Source: Halobacteriales archaeon YIM A00013
GTDB lineage: Archaea > Halobacteriota > Halobacteria > Halobacteriales > Haloarculaceae
NCBI GenBank assembly: GCA_025041195.1
Contig: JAKCFM010000002.1
Coordinates: 496,001-560,000 of the forward strand
DNA: 64,000 nt
Direction of reading: 5' to 3'
Shown: positions 26,141 to 34,645 of the stretch, piece after piece
Numbering within the stretch: position 1 is the first letter of the stretch
Layout: every line of letters begins with the position of its first letter
Notes under the pieces: model-generated
The model's database searches: none
Seen by the model: only the letters and a program-made list of their open reading frames with translations
What the model was told of the DNA's origin: nothing
Made by a program: the position numbers and the translations under genes

Positions 26141-27763
26141 TGGTTCGGTCGTCTCGTCGCCATCGTCATCGGGCGACGTCGTCGCGGACACCGTTACGAC
26201 GCCTGATTCGTTGCCAGCACCATCGAGAGCTGAGACGCCGACGGAGTAGCTGGTATCAGGGCTGAGTCCTGCAAGTGTTGCGCTCGTGGTCCCCACAGGA
26301 ACCGTCTGTGTCTGTTGTCCATCGACGGTGAGGAGATACGAATCGACACCCGTACCGCTGTCGCTCGACCCGTCCCAGCTGACCGTCACGGAACTGGCCG
26401 TCGTCTCTGTCACGGTGAGATTCGATGGCGGTGTTGGTGCTGTCGAGTCTTCATCATCACCACCGTCGTCGCCTGGAATGCCGTCGTTACGGTAGTCGTT
26501 GAGGGCGGCTTTCACATCGTCACCCATCGATCCTGGACCAGTGGTAAGCGACCACTCACAGGGCCGGTCTGGACAGTCCGTTGGCACCGTCCCGTTGTAC
26601 GGATCACCGACAGAATCGTCTGCGTTGTCTGCGAACGGTCGATCGAACATCACCGGCTGCCAGACCGGATCAGCGACCCAGGCGGTCCAGTGGATGGCGT
26701 TGTGACTTTCGAGCCAGTCGAGGAACGGCACGCCGAATCCTGCATCCGTGCCACCGATATACTGACCAGCCCCCTCCGCCCAGCCAAACTCCGTGACGAA
26801 CAGCGGTGCCTGCTCGTAAACGCCGGCGACGCCCTCGCCGTTGTTCGTTGCATCCTCCCAGTCATTTTGCTGACTGGAGTTGTGCCCGGGATAGATATGA
26901 TAGGTGTAGGCGATATCCTCTCCGTCGAACTCCTCGACGAGTGCGCCTTCCGGACTCTGTGACCAGCTGGGCGAGCCCATCAGGATGAGATTGTCCGCGT
27001 GTGAGCGGATCGTATCAACCCAGGGCTGGGCCATCTCTAGCCAGAGCTGCCAGATGTCTGCGACCCACTGCGTTGTCGTCGGATCGTTCCACATTCCTGG
27101 CTCCTGGGGTTCGTTGTACACCTCATAGAGCACGTGCGATTCATCCGCGTATCTGGGGGCCACAACGTCCCAGAACAGATTCACCTCGTCCTGGAGTGCC
27201 GTGTTCACTGGCCCCGATTGACCCTCCGCCCACGACACATCACGGTGTCTGTGGTAGTCGATGATGCAGTAGACCCCGCGCTCGTTACAGCGCTGGACGG
27301 CCGCGTCGAGGTGGTCGTCCATGTAGCTGATGAGCTCTGCCTCCGTGAACGCAGGGATTGGTGGCCCAGAACCCGGCTCGTACTCGCCGATGTCAACTGG
27401 CTGAACCGGCAACCGAATCACCCGTGGATACCAGCCGTTCGACGTGTCCGTCAGGCTGTCGATCACCTGCACCGCAGTCATTCCCCTGGCCGGGGCCGTT
27501 ACGTCGATTCGTTTTGGATCTGCAATGTTCAACCCTCGAAGGGTCACTCGATTCCCGTCCGGATCACGGAGCAAATTCCCGTCTCGGTGAAGCTGTGGGG
27601 TTGGTATCTCTGCCGCGTTCGCCGTCGAGACTGCACCCGTCCCTAACAGCGCTATGGAACCGGTCGCCGCCGTCGCCCGGAGAAAATCCCGGCGGGACGC
27701 GCCCAGTCCTGTGCCCAGAGAGCTCGATTCCTCGGTCGTTCGATTGGTACTGTTGTCACTCAT
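25697..27763 (-). CDS. secreted GH5 endoglucanase, GH5-FN3-C-module
   Basis: The first gene of the glycosidase run. From the ATG at 27763 it encodes 688 residues; an ATG at 27820 is possible because TATA-like sequences lie at 27826-27831 and 27855-27861. A Tat signal (SRRDFLRATAATG, 23-35) precedes a GH5 barrel (about 52-440) with TPQLHRDGNLLRDPDGN, LRGLNIADP, acid/base Glu218 in LYEVYNEPQ and nucleophile Glu325 in LFVTEFGWAEG. An FN3 domain (about 445-535) and the shared module (542-688) complete it. The predicted role is cellulose or mixed-glucan hydrolysis outside the cell. The neighbouring GH5 gene starts 7 bases after its stop. Confidence 0.92.
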   Translation of the reverse strand: MSDNSTNRTTEESSSLGTGLGASRRDFLRATAATGSIALLGTGAVSTANAAEIPTPQLHRDGNLLRDPDGNRVTLRGLNIADPKRIDVTAPARGMTAVQVIDSLTDTSNGWYPRVIRLPVQPVDIGEYEPGSGPPIPAFTEAELISYMDDHLDAAVQRCNERGVYCIIDYHRHRDVSWAEGQSGPVNTALQDEVNLFWDVVAPRYADESHVLYEVYNEPQEPGMWNDPTTTQWVADIWQLWLEMAQPWVDTIRSHADNLILMGSPSWSQSPEGALVEEFDGEDIAYTYHIYPGHNSSQQNDWEDATNNGEGVAGVYEQAPLFVTEFGWAEGAGQYIGGTDAGFGVPFLDWLESHNAIHWTAWVADPVWQPVMFDRPFADNADDSVGDPYNGTVPTDCPDRPCEWSLTTGPGSMGDDVKAALNDYRNDGIPGDDGGDDEDSTAPTPPSNLTVTETTASSVTVSWDGSSDSGTGVDSYLLTVDGQQTQTVPVGTTSATLAGLSPDTSYSVGVSALDGAGNESGVVTVSATTSPDDDGDETTEPPANALVIDDYDGDPGWSTNSNDLGEWCGAGSFVNGSGTESDGTLTLEYDSGGWFQSQINQAITEYSTLVIRVRGANGGEESELLFDMAGTRTLLANVTDDSISTEFSNVAVDLAAAGVDRSASSGSLRFNFWQGGASTIDIEHIYLE

Positions 27764-27958
27764 GATGGTACCCACCCATCGTCCGCTGCTGTAGTCACGC
27801 AATTCTGCGTGGTACGTCATTGTATGATATACTCCAATCTATTAATTCTTACTACTATATACCTCTGGAAAATGAAATATAGACCATGGAGATGGTGGTC
27901 AGTCAGTTCGAGGTGGTCACTCCTTGACCGCCGTCCGTGCTATACAGCGGCGAAGCAT

Positions 27959-29059
27959 TCAGTCCGTGACCTGGGATGTCGGGGTTATTGCACCGGTTTC
28001 GACGAGCGATTCGAGTGGATGGTCTGCTATCGAGAGCGGGAGATCAATCCGTTCGCGCCGACGGACCGATTCGTAGCCGGCGAACAGAATTTCCGCCGTG
28101 TTGAGGCCGATCCGCCCGGATAATGTCGACTCCCGCCCGGTTTCCAGTGCGGTGAGCATCTCGTCGATTGCCCGGGAGTGGAGTCGAGAGCCGTAGAGAT
28201 CGCTATCGGCGGGCGTGTGATGAATCGATTCGCCATCCACGTCGATCGGCGACGTTTTCCCGTCTTGTGTGAGTTCGAGCGTGGCTCCATCGGTGGGATC
28301 GATGGCGATCGTGCCATCAGTTCCCCGAAGCACCATCGTCGCGTCGACGAGCTGGCTGGCCTCGCCGGTGGCGAGCATCCCGTGGACACCAGAGTCGTAC
28401 CGCCATTGTGCCCACATCTGATTTTCCTGGTGGGTACCAAAGCGAACGTCCTCGGAGTGGTAATCCAGCTGGGCGATAACCCACTCTGCTGGCCGTTCGC
28501 CGACGAACATCCCGGCGAGATCGACCGTGTGAGCACCGGTGTCGAAAAAATCACCCCAGCCGATTTCGATGCGCTCTAGCGTGCCGATTGCATTTGCATC
28601 GAGCAAGGCCTTTGCTTCTGTGAACGGCTTTGAAAACCGGCGCTGGCGATTGAAAGTGAGTTGCGTTCCGGTCCGCCAGGACGCCTGGACCAGCCGCTGT
28701 GCACCCAACCAGGTGTCGGCAATCGGCTTCTCGCAATGGATTGCCTGTACGCTGTCGTGTGCGCCACACTCCGTGACGACGGCTTCATGGGCTGACGGCG
28801 GGACGGTGACGCTGACGATCTCCGGCGCAAGCGAATCGAGCATCGTTGCAGTGTCGGTAAACACTGCCGAATCCGGGAGATCGAACTCATCGGCAAACGC
28901 AACCGCGTGCTCCTCGATCAGATCGACACACCCTACGAGTTGACACTGGTCATTCGCTCGATACGCTTCTGCATGCCGGTATCCCATCGCGAACCCCTCC
29001 ACCGTCGGAGTGGCCGGATCGGGACCGGTTCCAATGATTGCTACTGTGTGCTGACTCAT
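27959..29059 (-). CDS. Gfo/Idh/MocA-family oxidoreductase
   Basis: The 366-residue protein starts at the ATG at 29059, chosen because a TATA box lies 29 nt upstream; the open frame extends further but without family similarity. An N-terminal Rossmann fold (VAIIGTGPDP) and the conserved HCEKPIADTW (the EKP lysine) mark NAD(P)-dependent sugar or inositol dehydrogenases. The WGDFFDTGAHTVDL segment supplies the usual C-terminal-domain histidine. It probably oxidises a sugar released by the neighbouring glycosidases. It is divergent from a sugar isomerase-like gene with which it shares the promoter region. Confidence 0.87.
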   Translation of the reverse strand: MSQHTVAIIGTGPDPATPTVEGFAMGYRHAEAYRANDQCQLVGCVDLIEEHAVAFADEFDLPDSAVFTDTATMLDSLAPEIVSVTVPPSAHEAVVTECGAHDSVQAIHCEKPIADTWLGAQRLVQASWRTGTQLTFNRQRRFSKPFTEAKALLDANAIGTLERIEIGWGDFFDTGAHTVDLAGMFVGERPAEWVIAQLDYHSEDVRFGTHQENQMWAQWRYDSGVHGMLATGEASQLVDATMVLRGTDGTIAIDPTDGATLELTQDGKTSPIDVDGESIHHTPADSDLYGSRLHSRAIDEMLTALETGRESTLSGRIGLNTAEILFAGYESVRRRERIDLPLSIADHPLESLVETGAITPTSQVTD

Positions 29060-29084
29060 CCGCACAGTAACACAGAGTGTACCT

Positions 29085-29120
29085 GATAAATAGCAATTTC
29101 GTTCCAGGAATACATATTTA
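29085..29120. promoter_or_regulatory. face-to-face TATA boxes of a divergent leaderless pair
   Basis: TATTTATC on the minus strand (29085-29092) is centred 29 nt from the ATG at 29059. ATATTTA on the plus strand (29114-29120) is centred 27 nt from the GTG at 29144. Both genes should be leaderless. The two boxes are only about 22 nt apart, so their pre-initiation complexes would compete or be jointly controlled. Confidence 0.65.
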
Positions 29121-29143
29121 TCATCGGAGACAAAACGGCAACC

Positions 29144-29863
29144 GTGAGCTCTACAGCAATCCAGTTGTACACGCTCCGAGAGATCGATCACCCATTGCCC
29201 GTGTTGCTCGAGCGAATTGGGGAGACTACCATCGACGGCGTGGAGTTCGCGCATCGATTTGATGAGAGCGACACTGCGGCGGTGAACAGAGTACTCGAAC
29301 GGACCGGCCTTGCGGCGGTCGGTGCGCACGTCGACATCGAGCGGCTCGAAACCGATCTTGAGGGCGTTATTGAAGCGTACAGTGCTGTCGGTTGTGATAC
29401 GTTCGTCGTGCCGTGGCTCGATCCGGAGGCGTTTACGGCCGACACGATCGAGGAGACTGCAACGAGACTTTCCGCGCTCGCTCAGGACGTTGACGCAGCT
29501 GGCGCGTCACTACACTACCACAATCACGACCACGAACTTCGGGAACTCGGCACGTCGACAGGACTGGAACTGCTCATCGAGCAGACCGACGAGGCCCTCG
29601 GATTCGAATTCGACATCGGCTGGATCGAAGCCGGAGGGGGTGATCCCGTCGAACTCCTCGAACGGTACGGCGATCGGTGTGACCTCCTCCACGTTACCGA
29701 CTGCGATAGTGAAACCCGAACTCCCGTTGAAGTAGGAACTGGCGACGTTGCGATTCAGGAGTGTCTCACCGCGGCCGACCGCTCCGTGCATGTGTATGAG
29801 CACGACGAACCGGTGAATCCGCTCCAGTCGCTCGAAACCGGCGCAGCCATCCTGAATCGATAG
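29144..29863 (+). CDS. sugar phosphate isomerase/epimerase-family TIM barrel
   Basis: The GTG at 29144 is supported by a TATA box 27 nt upstream. The 239-residue protein resembles the xylose-isomerase-like/AP endonuclease 2 superfamily: IQLYTLREIDHPLPVLLERI at the start, DGVEFAH, and the metal-binding strands SLHYHNHDHEL, FEFDIGWIEAGG, LLHVTDCD and VHVYEHDEP with the expected His, Asp and Glu residues. Such enzymes isomerise or epimerise sugars and inositols, often alongside Gfo/Idh/MocA dehydrogenases like the divergent neighbour. The substrate is unknown. Confidence 0.85.
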   Translation: MSSTAIQLYTLREIDHPLPVLLERIGETTIDGVEFAHRFDESDTAAVNRVLERTGLAAVGAHVDIERLETDLEGVIEAYSAVGCDTFVVPWLDPEAFTADTIEETATRLSALAQDVDAAGASLHYHNHDHELRELGTSTGLELLIEQTDEALGFEFDIGWIEAGGGDPVELLERYGDRCDLLHVTDCDSETRTPVEVGTGDVAIQECLTAADRSVHVYEHDEPVNPLQSLETGAAILNR

Positions 29864-30373
29864 GGTACAGTTCACCCCCTCCATTGTTTGAGTGTATCTA
29901 ACACAATATCACCGTGGATTCTTGCTCGTATCAGTAATTGCCTGACAGGCCAGTCGCCACACGATCACAAACGCAAGAATGGTACGAACACCGTCGTTTT
30001 ACACTGTCAAACGCAATCCACACCCCGTGTTACATCCGTACATGTGTAACGGACATGTAATCAGGAATCGTGGTCAATGTCCCGTTACGCGTGAGAGTAT
30101 CAATCAATCGATTCGGATTACTACCGTGTTTCGACACTCGAAACTGTAATTGACAGTATCAAACAGCTCCATGAGGGTGGCGTACCGTTGTACAAAATCA
30201 AACGAGCGACCGTGTTAGGCCACGGAAACAACTGGTTTGGAGACGAATGCCGGTAACAAGGAACATTCGACGCACGGCAAAGCCCCCGGGGATTGATCGT
30301 CGGTGACGCGTGTGGAGATAGTCCTCAGGTTGACGTTTCCATCGCGTGAACGCCCGGTTCATCAGTTGAGCAA
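29864..30373. other. about 510 bases without a supportable gene
   Basis: No open frame has haloarchaeal composition. A short frame around 30139-30256 reads like coding sequence (DSIKQLHEGGVPLYKIKR) but lacks a start and a recognisable family, so it may be a relic. No RNA gene was recognised. Confidence 0.45.
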
Positions 30374-30607
30374 TTAGAACGATCGGCGGCGGCGATAACT
30401 GTAGGCGAACAGAACGACGGTCGTTCCTCCAGCAATCACGATAAGTCCGATATTTATCAGTCCGAGCCGATACGACGCCGTCCCCGGCGTTCCAAACGCC
30501 AGCGGGACGAGCGAGAGGACGAGCATACAGGTGAGAAACGCCAGCAGAAGGACTCCATACGCGCGTTGTTCGTAAACGTACGCCCAGAACGAATCTACCC
30601 AGGACAT
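30374..30607 (-). CDS. small two-helix membrane protein
   Basis: This 77-residue protein has two hydrophobic helices (about 18-38 and 48-68). They are separated by GTPGTASYRLG, and the tail is basic (SYRRRRSF). Composition and helix spacing are convincing, but no family or function is recognisable. It is divergent from the Opp/Dpp-type transporter operon, with a 117-base gap holding promoter-like AT-rich sequence. A transporter-associated role is possible only by position. Confidence 0.6.
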   Translation of the reverse strand: MSWVDSFWAYVYEQRAYGVLLLAFLTCMLVLSLVPLAFGTPGTASYRLGLINIGLIVIAGGTTVVLFAYSYRRRRSF

Positions 30608-30724
30608 GACTATGTGTTTGGGTGAAATCGTATGAATATTCGTATCTACTGCGTTAGAATATCAACGATTGGTGTTATTACCATAACATTTATTGTCCAG
30701 TGTGTCTCGTAGTTAACGTGTAAC

Positions 30725-32530
30725 ATGGTAGAGACCGACGCAAGCCGACACATGCAGTTGAATCGGCGTCGATTTATCGAACTGAGCGGCGCGGCAGGTG
30801 CGATTTCGCTAGCTGGGTGTGCAGATCTCGTAAATAATGACGGGAGTGGAACAGATGGAGGTGGTGGAGGTGGGTCTGGAAGCCGTCACATCAGTATGAC
30901 GAATAAGATCCCTTCGGAGCTCCAGTGGAACAACTCCAATCCGTCTACCCGCGCGGAGATCTCCAGACGCGCCATCTTCGACAGATTCGTGGCGTACAAC
31001 ATCAAAACCGGGGAGTTCGAGGGATACGCGATCTCCGACTGGTCGCATGACGGAAGTTCGTTCGAACTGACGGTTCGAGAGGATCTCACCTGGGAGAACG
31101 GCGACGACGTGACGGCCGAAGACGTTGCCACCCAGTTGAACCTCGGGCTGAAAACCGGTGCATCGTACGCCGGTTACACCGAAAGCATCGAGGCATCCAG
31201 CGAGAAGACGGTGACGTTCACCTTTAACTCCGAGCTCGGTGAGCAGATTCCCAAATACGACATCCTCGCTGCCCGGTATCTCCATCAGAAAGCGAGCGAG
31301 TTCGGGAAGTTCCTCGATCAGATCGAGGAAGACGAAGAGGCCGGACTGCAGGCACTCACCGAATTCGCGTACTCGGAGCCGATTGCGAGCGGTCCCTGGA
31401 CGATCGAGAGCAAAGACCAGCAACAGCTGCTGTTGACAAAACGAGACGACCACCCTGATTCCGGGAACATCAATTTCGACGAGTACGTCTTCAAATACTA
31501 TGAGGATAACAACTCGGTGTATCAGGCCCTGAAAAACGACGAAATCGACTCGGCGTTCAACCTGTACGCTTCGCCCGACGTCGTGGAATCGTTCCCGGAG
31601 AACTTCATGCAGGTCCAGACGCCGGGAGCGTGGGGCTACGGGTTGATTCCAAACCATGACCATCAGCACATGGGTGATCGTGCGGTCAGACAGGCAATCC
31701 AGTACGTGATCAACCGCAAGCAGGTCGTCGAAAACGTCTCTGCGGCCTCGAAATCGGTGCCGCCGTATCCAGTTGGAATCCCCTCCTCGAAACAAGAACA
31801 GTGGATCGGAGACCATACCGACGCCTTCGACGATTACGGCGCTGATAGCAGCGCGACGGACAAAGCGACGACAGTGCTCGAAGACGCTGGCTACGCGCAA
31901 CAGGACGAAAACTGGGTGGATTCCGATGGTAATGTCGTCGAGATCCCAATTATCGAGCCAAGTGGCTGGAATGACTGGAACGATGCGACGAAAACGATCG
32001 TCGACCAGCTCAGTTCATTTGGCTTTGCGGCGAGTTCGGAGTCGCGCGATTACGGGACGCTGACCGACACCGTCTGGCCGAATAGCGAGTTTGCCATCAC
32101 CACCGGCGGGTGGCTTGATGGCGTCCCACAGGGGATCTATCCGTACTTCTCGCTTCACCACCAGCTGGTGAAAAATTCCCGGGGATTTTCGTACAACTAC
32201 GCGGCAGCTGATACAACCCGTGGTGGCGACCGTGGTGAGGTGACGGTGCCAGCGATGGACGGCTCTGGCGAGCTGACCATTACTCCGTCCGACCGGCTGG
32301 ACGAGCTTGCGGTCGCGTCTGATGAATCGACGGTCACCGAAATTACGGTTGAACTCGCGTGGGTGACCAATCAGGACCTCCCGATGGTGCCCGTTATGGA
32401 GAAGATGGGACAGTCGTTCATCGACGCCCAGGGCGAGTGGAGCGTGCCCGAAGAGGGAACCGACTCACTCGGCATCAGATATCCGAACACCTGGCTCCCA
32501 CGAACTGGCGAGCTGGAGTACACGGGCTAA
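30725..32530 (+). CDS. ABC substrate-binding lipoprotein, family 5 (Opp/Dpp type)
   Basis: The 601-residue protein has a Tat motif (NRRRFIELSGAAG, 13-25) and a lipobox ending at Cys32, then a glycine-rich tether. The body has family 5 features: a DWSHDGSSFELTVREDLTWENG segment split by short loops, VTAEDVATQLNLGL, and ASGPWTIESKDQQ. It begins a five-gene operon. Family 5 systems import peptides, but several archaeal ones (for example the Pyrococcus cellobiose system) import cello- or xylo-oligosaccharides. Given the cellulase and xylanase cluster nearby, oligosaccharide uptake is the more likely role (inference). Confidence 0.92.
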   Translation: MVETDASRHMQLNRRRFIELSGAAGAISLAGCADLVNNDGSGTDGGGGGGSGSRHISMTNKIPSELQWNNSNPSTRAEISRRAIFDRFVAYNIKTGEFEGYAISDWSHDGSSFELTVREDLTWENGDDVTAEDVATQLNLGLKTGASYAGYTESIEASSEKTVTFTFNSELGEQIPKYDILAARYLHQKASEFGKFLDQIEEDEEAGLQALTEFAYSEPIASGPWTIESKDQQQLLLTKRDDHPDSGNINFDEYVFKYYEDNNSVYQALKNDEIDSAFNLYASPDVVESFPENFMQVQTPGAWGYGLIPNHDHQHMGDRAVRQAIQYVINRKQVVENVSAASKSVPPYPVGIPSSKQEQWIGDHTDAFDDYGADSSATDKATTVLEDAGYAQQDENWVDSDGNVVEIPIIEPSGWNDWNDATKTIVDQLSSFGFAASSESRDYGTLTDTVWPNSEFAITTGGWLDGVPQGIYPYFSLHHQLVKNSRGFSYNYAAADTTRGGDRGEVTVPAMDGSGELTITPSDRLDELAVASDESTVTEITVELAWVTNQDLPMVPVMEKMGQSFIDAQGEWSVPEEGTDSLGIRYPNTWLPRTGELEYTG

Positions 32531-32589
32531 CCACCGGATAGAATCGAATACGAACACTCACCGAGTACACATTCCATTTCGATGAACGA

Positions 32590-33597
32590 ATGACCAACTA
32601 CTACTTGCAACGCACTGCCCGTGCGATCCTGACGATCTGGGTCGTTATCACGGCCACCTTTGGGATGATTCGGCTGCTTCCCGGTGGACCACTGGCCCAA
32701 CTTGAGGCAAAGCTCCTCCGGCAGGGTGTGCCGGCGGGACAGGTGGATGCGATGTTGCAGACGTATCAGAACGTCCATCCAGACAAACCAATCGAAGTAC
32801 AGTACATCGACTACGTTGTGGCGCTATTACAGGGTGATCTCGGGACATCGATCTCGCGAAACAAACCGGTAATGTCGATCATTGCTGACGCCCTGCCGTG
32901 GACCATTTTCGTCATGGTGACGGCAACGTTCCTGATCTTTGCGATCGCAATCGTCTGGGGCGCACTGATGGCGTATCGAGAGGGCGGATCGTTCGATCTA
33001 TTCTCGTCGGCCGCCTCGATTGTGCTCTCTTCAATTCCGTTCTACGTCATCGGTATTGCGCTCATCATCGTCTTTGGCTACCAGCTGGAGCTGTTGCCCA
33101 CGGGCTATCGCTCGACATCAGGTATCGATCCAGAGTCTGGGCTGTTGGTGTTTTTCCTTGACGCACTGGATCACGCGTATCTCCCCATTCTGTCGATGGT
33201 GCTCGCAGGTGTCGGACTGCAGGCGCTTGCAATGCGAGGCAACGCAATTCAGGTGCTCGGCGCAGATTACGTGCGCGTTGCCCGGCTCCGTGGACTCCCA
33301 GATCGGCGGGTTGCCGTTCGATATGTGGCCAGAAACGCCATTTTGCCGATGTACACCGGATTTCTGACGCTGATTGGGTTCAATCTTGGCGGATCAGTGA
33401 TTCTCGAAGAGGTGTTCAACTACAACGGGATCGGCTACTACATGTTTCTCGGCCTCGATAACCGGGATTATCCGTTGATGATGGGGATTTTTCTCATCAT
33501 CACCACGGCACTGGTTATCTCGGTGTACGTCGCGGATCTGACGTACGGACTGATCGATCCACGGATCACAACGGGTGAGTCAAATGAAACCTACTGA
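32590..33597 (+). CDS. ABC permease, DppB-like
   Basis: The 335-residue integral membrane protein has an N-terminal helix (AILTIWVVITATFGMIRLL), a conserved entry region GDLGTSISRNKPV and five further helices. The coupling loop runs through ADYVRVARLRGLPDRRVAVRY, followed by GGSVILEEVFNYNGIGYYMF, which is typical of DppB/OppB proteins. It forms the translocation pore with the next gene. It sits 59 bases after the binding protein and overlaps or abuts the DppC-like gene. Confidence 0.93.
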   Translation: MTNYYLQRTARAILTIWVVITATFGMIRLLPGGPLAQLEAKLLRQGVPAGQVDAMLQTYQNVHPDKPIEVQYIDYVVALLQGDLGTSISRNKPVMSIIADALPWTIFVMVTATFLIFAIAIVWGALMAYREGGSFDLFSSAASIVLSSIPFYVIGIALIIVFGYQLELLPTGYRSTSGIDPESGLLVFFLDALDHAYLPILSMVLAGVGLQALAMRGNAIQVLGADYVRVARLRGLPDRRVAVRYVARNAILPMYTGFLTLIGFNLGGSVILEEVFNYNGIGYYMFLGLDNRDYPLMMGIFLIITTALVISVYVADLTYGLIDPRITTGESNETY

Positions 33598-34645
33598 GAC
33601 GGATGGCGGCGAGCAACCGTCAATTGTCGCAACTGCTACCGATGAGGATGGGTCCTTTTCGTTCGAATACGACGACGACGACATCGAAATAACGCACCGA
33701 GAACGGGCGCGAGAGCTGTTCGATGAGTTGATCTACAAGCCTGCAATCGTCGCGGTGAAAGATCGGCGGACCGTCATCGGAGGGCTGATATTTCTAGGCT
33801 ACCTGCTGATGGGTTCTGTCGGCGTGCTGTTCTATCCAGCTCCCACGTCGAATCAGGTTGACCGATCGATCGCACCATTCTCCACGATGGACGCGCCACT
33901 CGGCTCGACGGCCATCGGTGAGGACGTGCTCTCGATGATTATTCATGCGACGCCGGAGATGCTCCAGATGATCTTCGCTGGGGGTATCTTCGCGACGGGC
34001 ATCGCGACGCTGATCGGCACCGTCGCCGGATATAAGGGTGGGCGCATCGATCGCGCAATCACGTCGTTTTCGGACGCGGCGATGTCGATTCCTGGGTTGC
34101 CGTTGATTATGGTGCTGGCAGTCGTGTTCCGGCCATCGAACCCGTGGGTGATCGGTGTATTGCTCACGATCAACTACTGGGCTGGCTTGGGTCGGTCCAT
34201 TCGATCACAGGTGTTGACGCTGCGGGAAGCGCCCTACGTCGAAGCCTCACGGACGATGGGCGTGAGTACGTGGAGAATTCTCCGCAAGGACATCATTCCA
34301 AATCTCATGCCGTTTATACTCGTGAACTTCGCCAACGCAGCCCGGTATGTGGTGTTCACATCCGTCGGCCTCTACTATCTGGGAATTCTGCCAACATCCG
34401 TCGAGAACTGGGGACTCCAGCTCGATGTGGCGTACAAAAACGCTGGCGCGCTCGTGGCTGATGGCAATCTCTACTTGCTCGTCTTTCCCATGGTCGCGAT
34501 CATGGGCATTGCGCTGTCACTGATTCTGTTGGCACAGGGACTCGATCGCGTCTTCAATCCACGGGTCAGAACTCGACTCGCCGGAGAATCAGAATCGATC
34601 ACAGACGACGCTGACGAGCAACGCTCCACGGAGCTGATTCACTGA
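33584..34645 (+). CDS. ABC permease, DppC-like
   Basis: This 353-residue permease starts at the ATG at 33584, overlapping the upstream stop by 14 bases and preceded by GGGTGAG; a GTG at 33575 would add three residues. It has an acidic cytoplasmic N-terminus (EYDDDDIEITHRERARELFDE, two runs) of about 60 residues, longer than in bacterial DppC. A helix, an exterior loop with PLGSTAIGEDVLS, and the EAA-type coupling loop EASRTMGVSTWRILRKDIIP follow. It pairs with the DppB-like protein. Its final base is the first base of the next gene's start codon. Confidence 0.93.
   Translation: MKPTETDGGEQPSIVATATDEDGSFSFEYDDDDIEITHRERARELFDELIYKPAIVAVKDRRTVIGGLIFLGYLLMGSVGVLFYPAPTSNQVDRSIAPFSTMDAPLGSTAIGEDVLSMIIHATPEMLQMIFAGGIFATGIATLIGTVAGYKGGRIDRAITSFSDAAMSIPGLPLIMVLAVVFRPSNPWVIGVLLTINYWAGLGRSIRSQVLTLREAPYVEASRTMGVSTWRILRKDIIPNLMPFILVNFANAARYVVFTSVGLYYLGILPTSVENWGLQLDVAYKNAGALVADGNLYLLVFPMVAIMGIALSLILLAQGLDRVFNPRVRTRLAGESESITDDADEQRSTELIH

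Noticed and set aside
30139-30256. A short coding-like stretch (DSIKQLHEGG and YKIKR) suggesting a transposase or regulator relic
   Set aside because: There is no start codon, no family match I can name and no terminal repeats.
30809-31900. A 363-residue minus-strand frame opposite the family 5 binding protein
   Set aside because: It lies wholly antisense to a convincing lipoprotein gene and has no recognisable domain.
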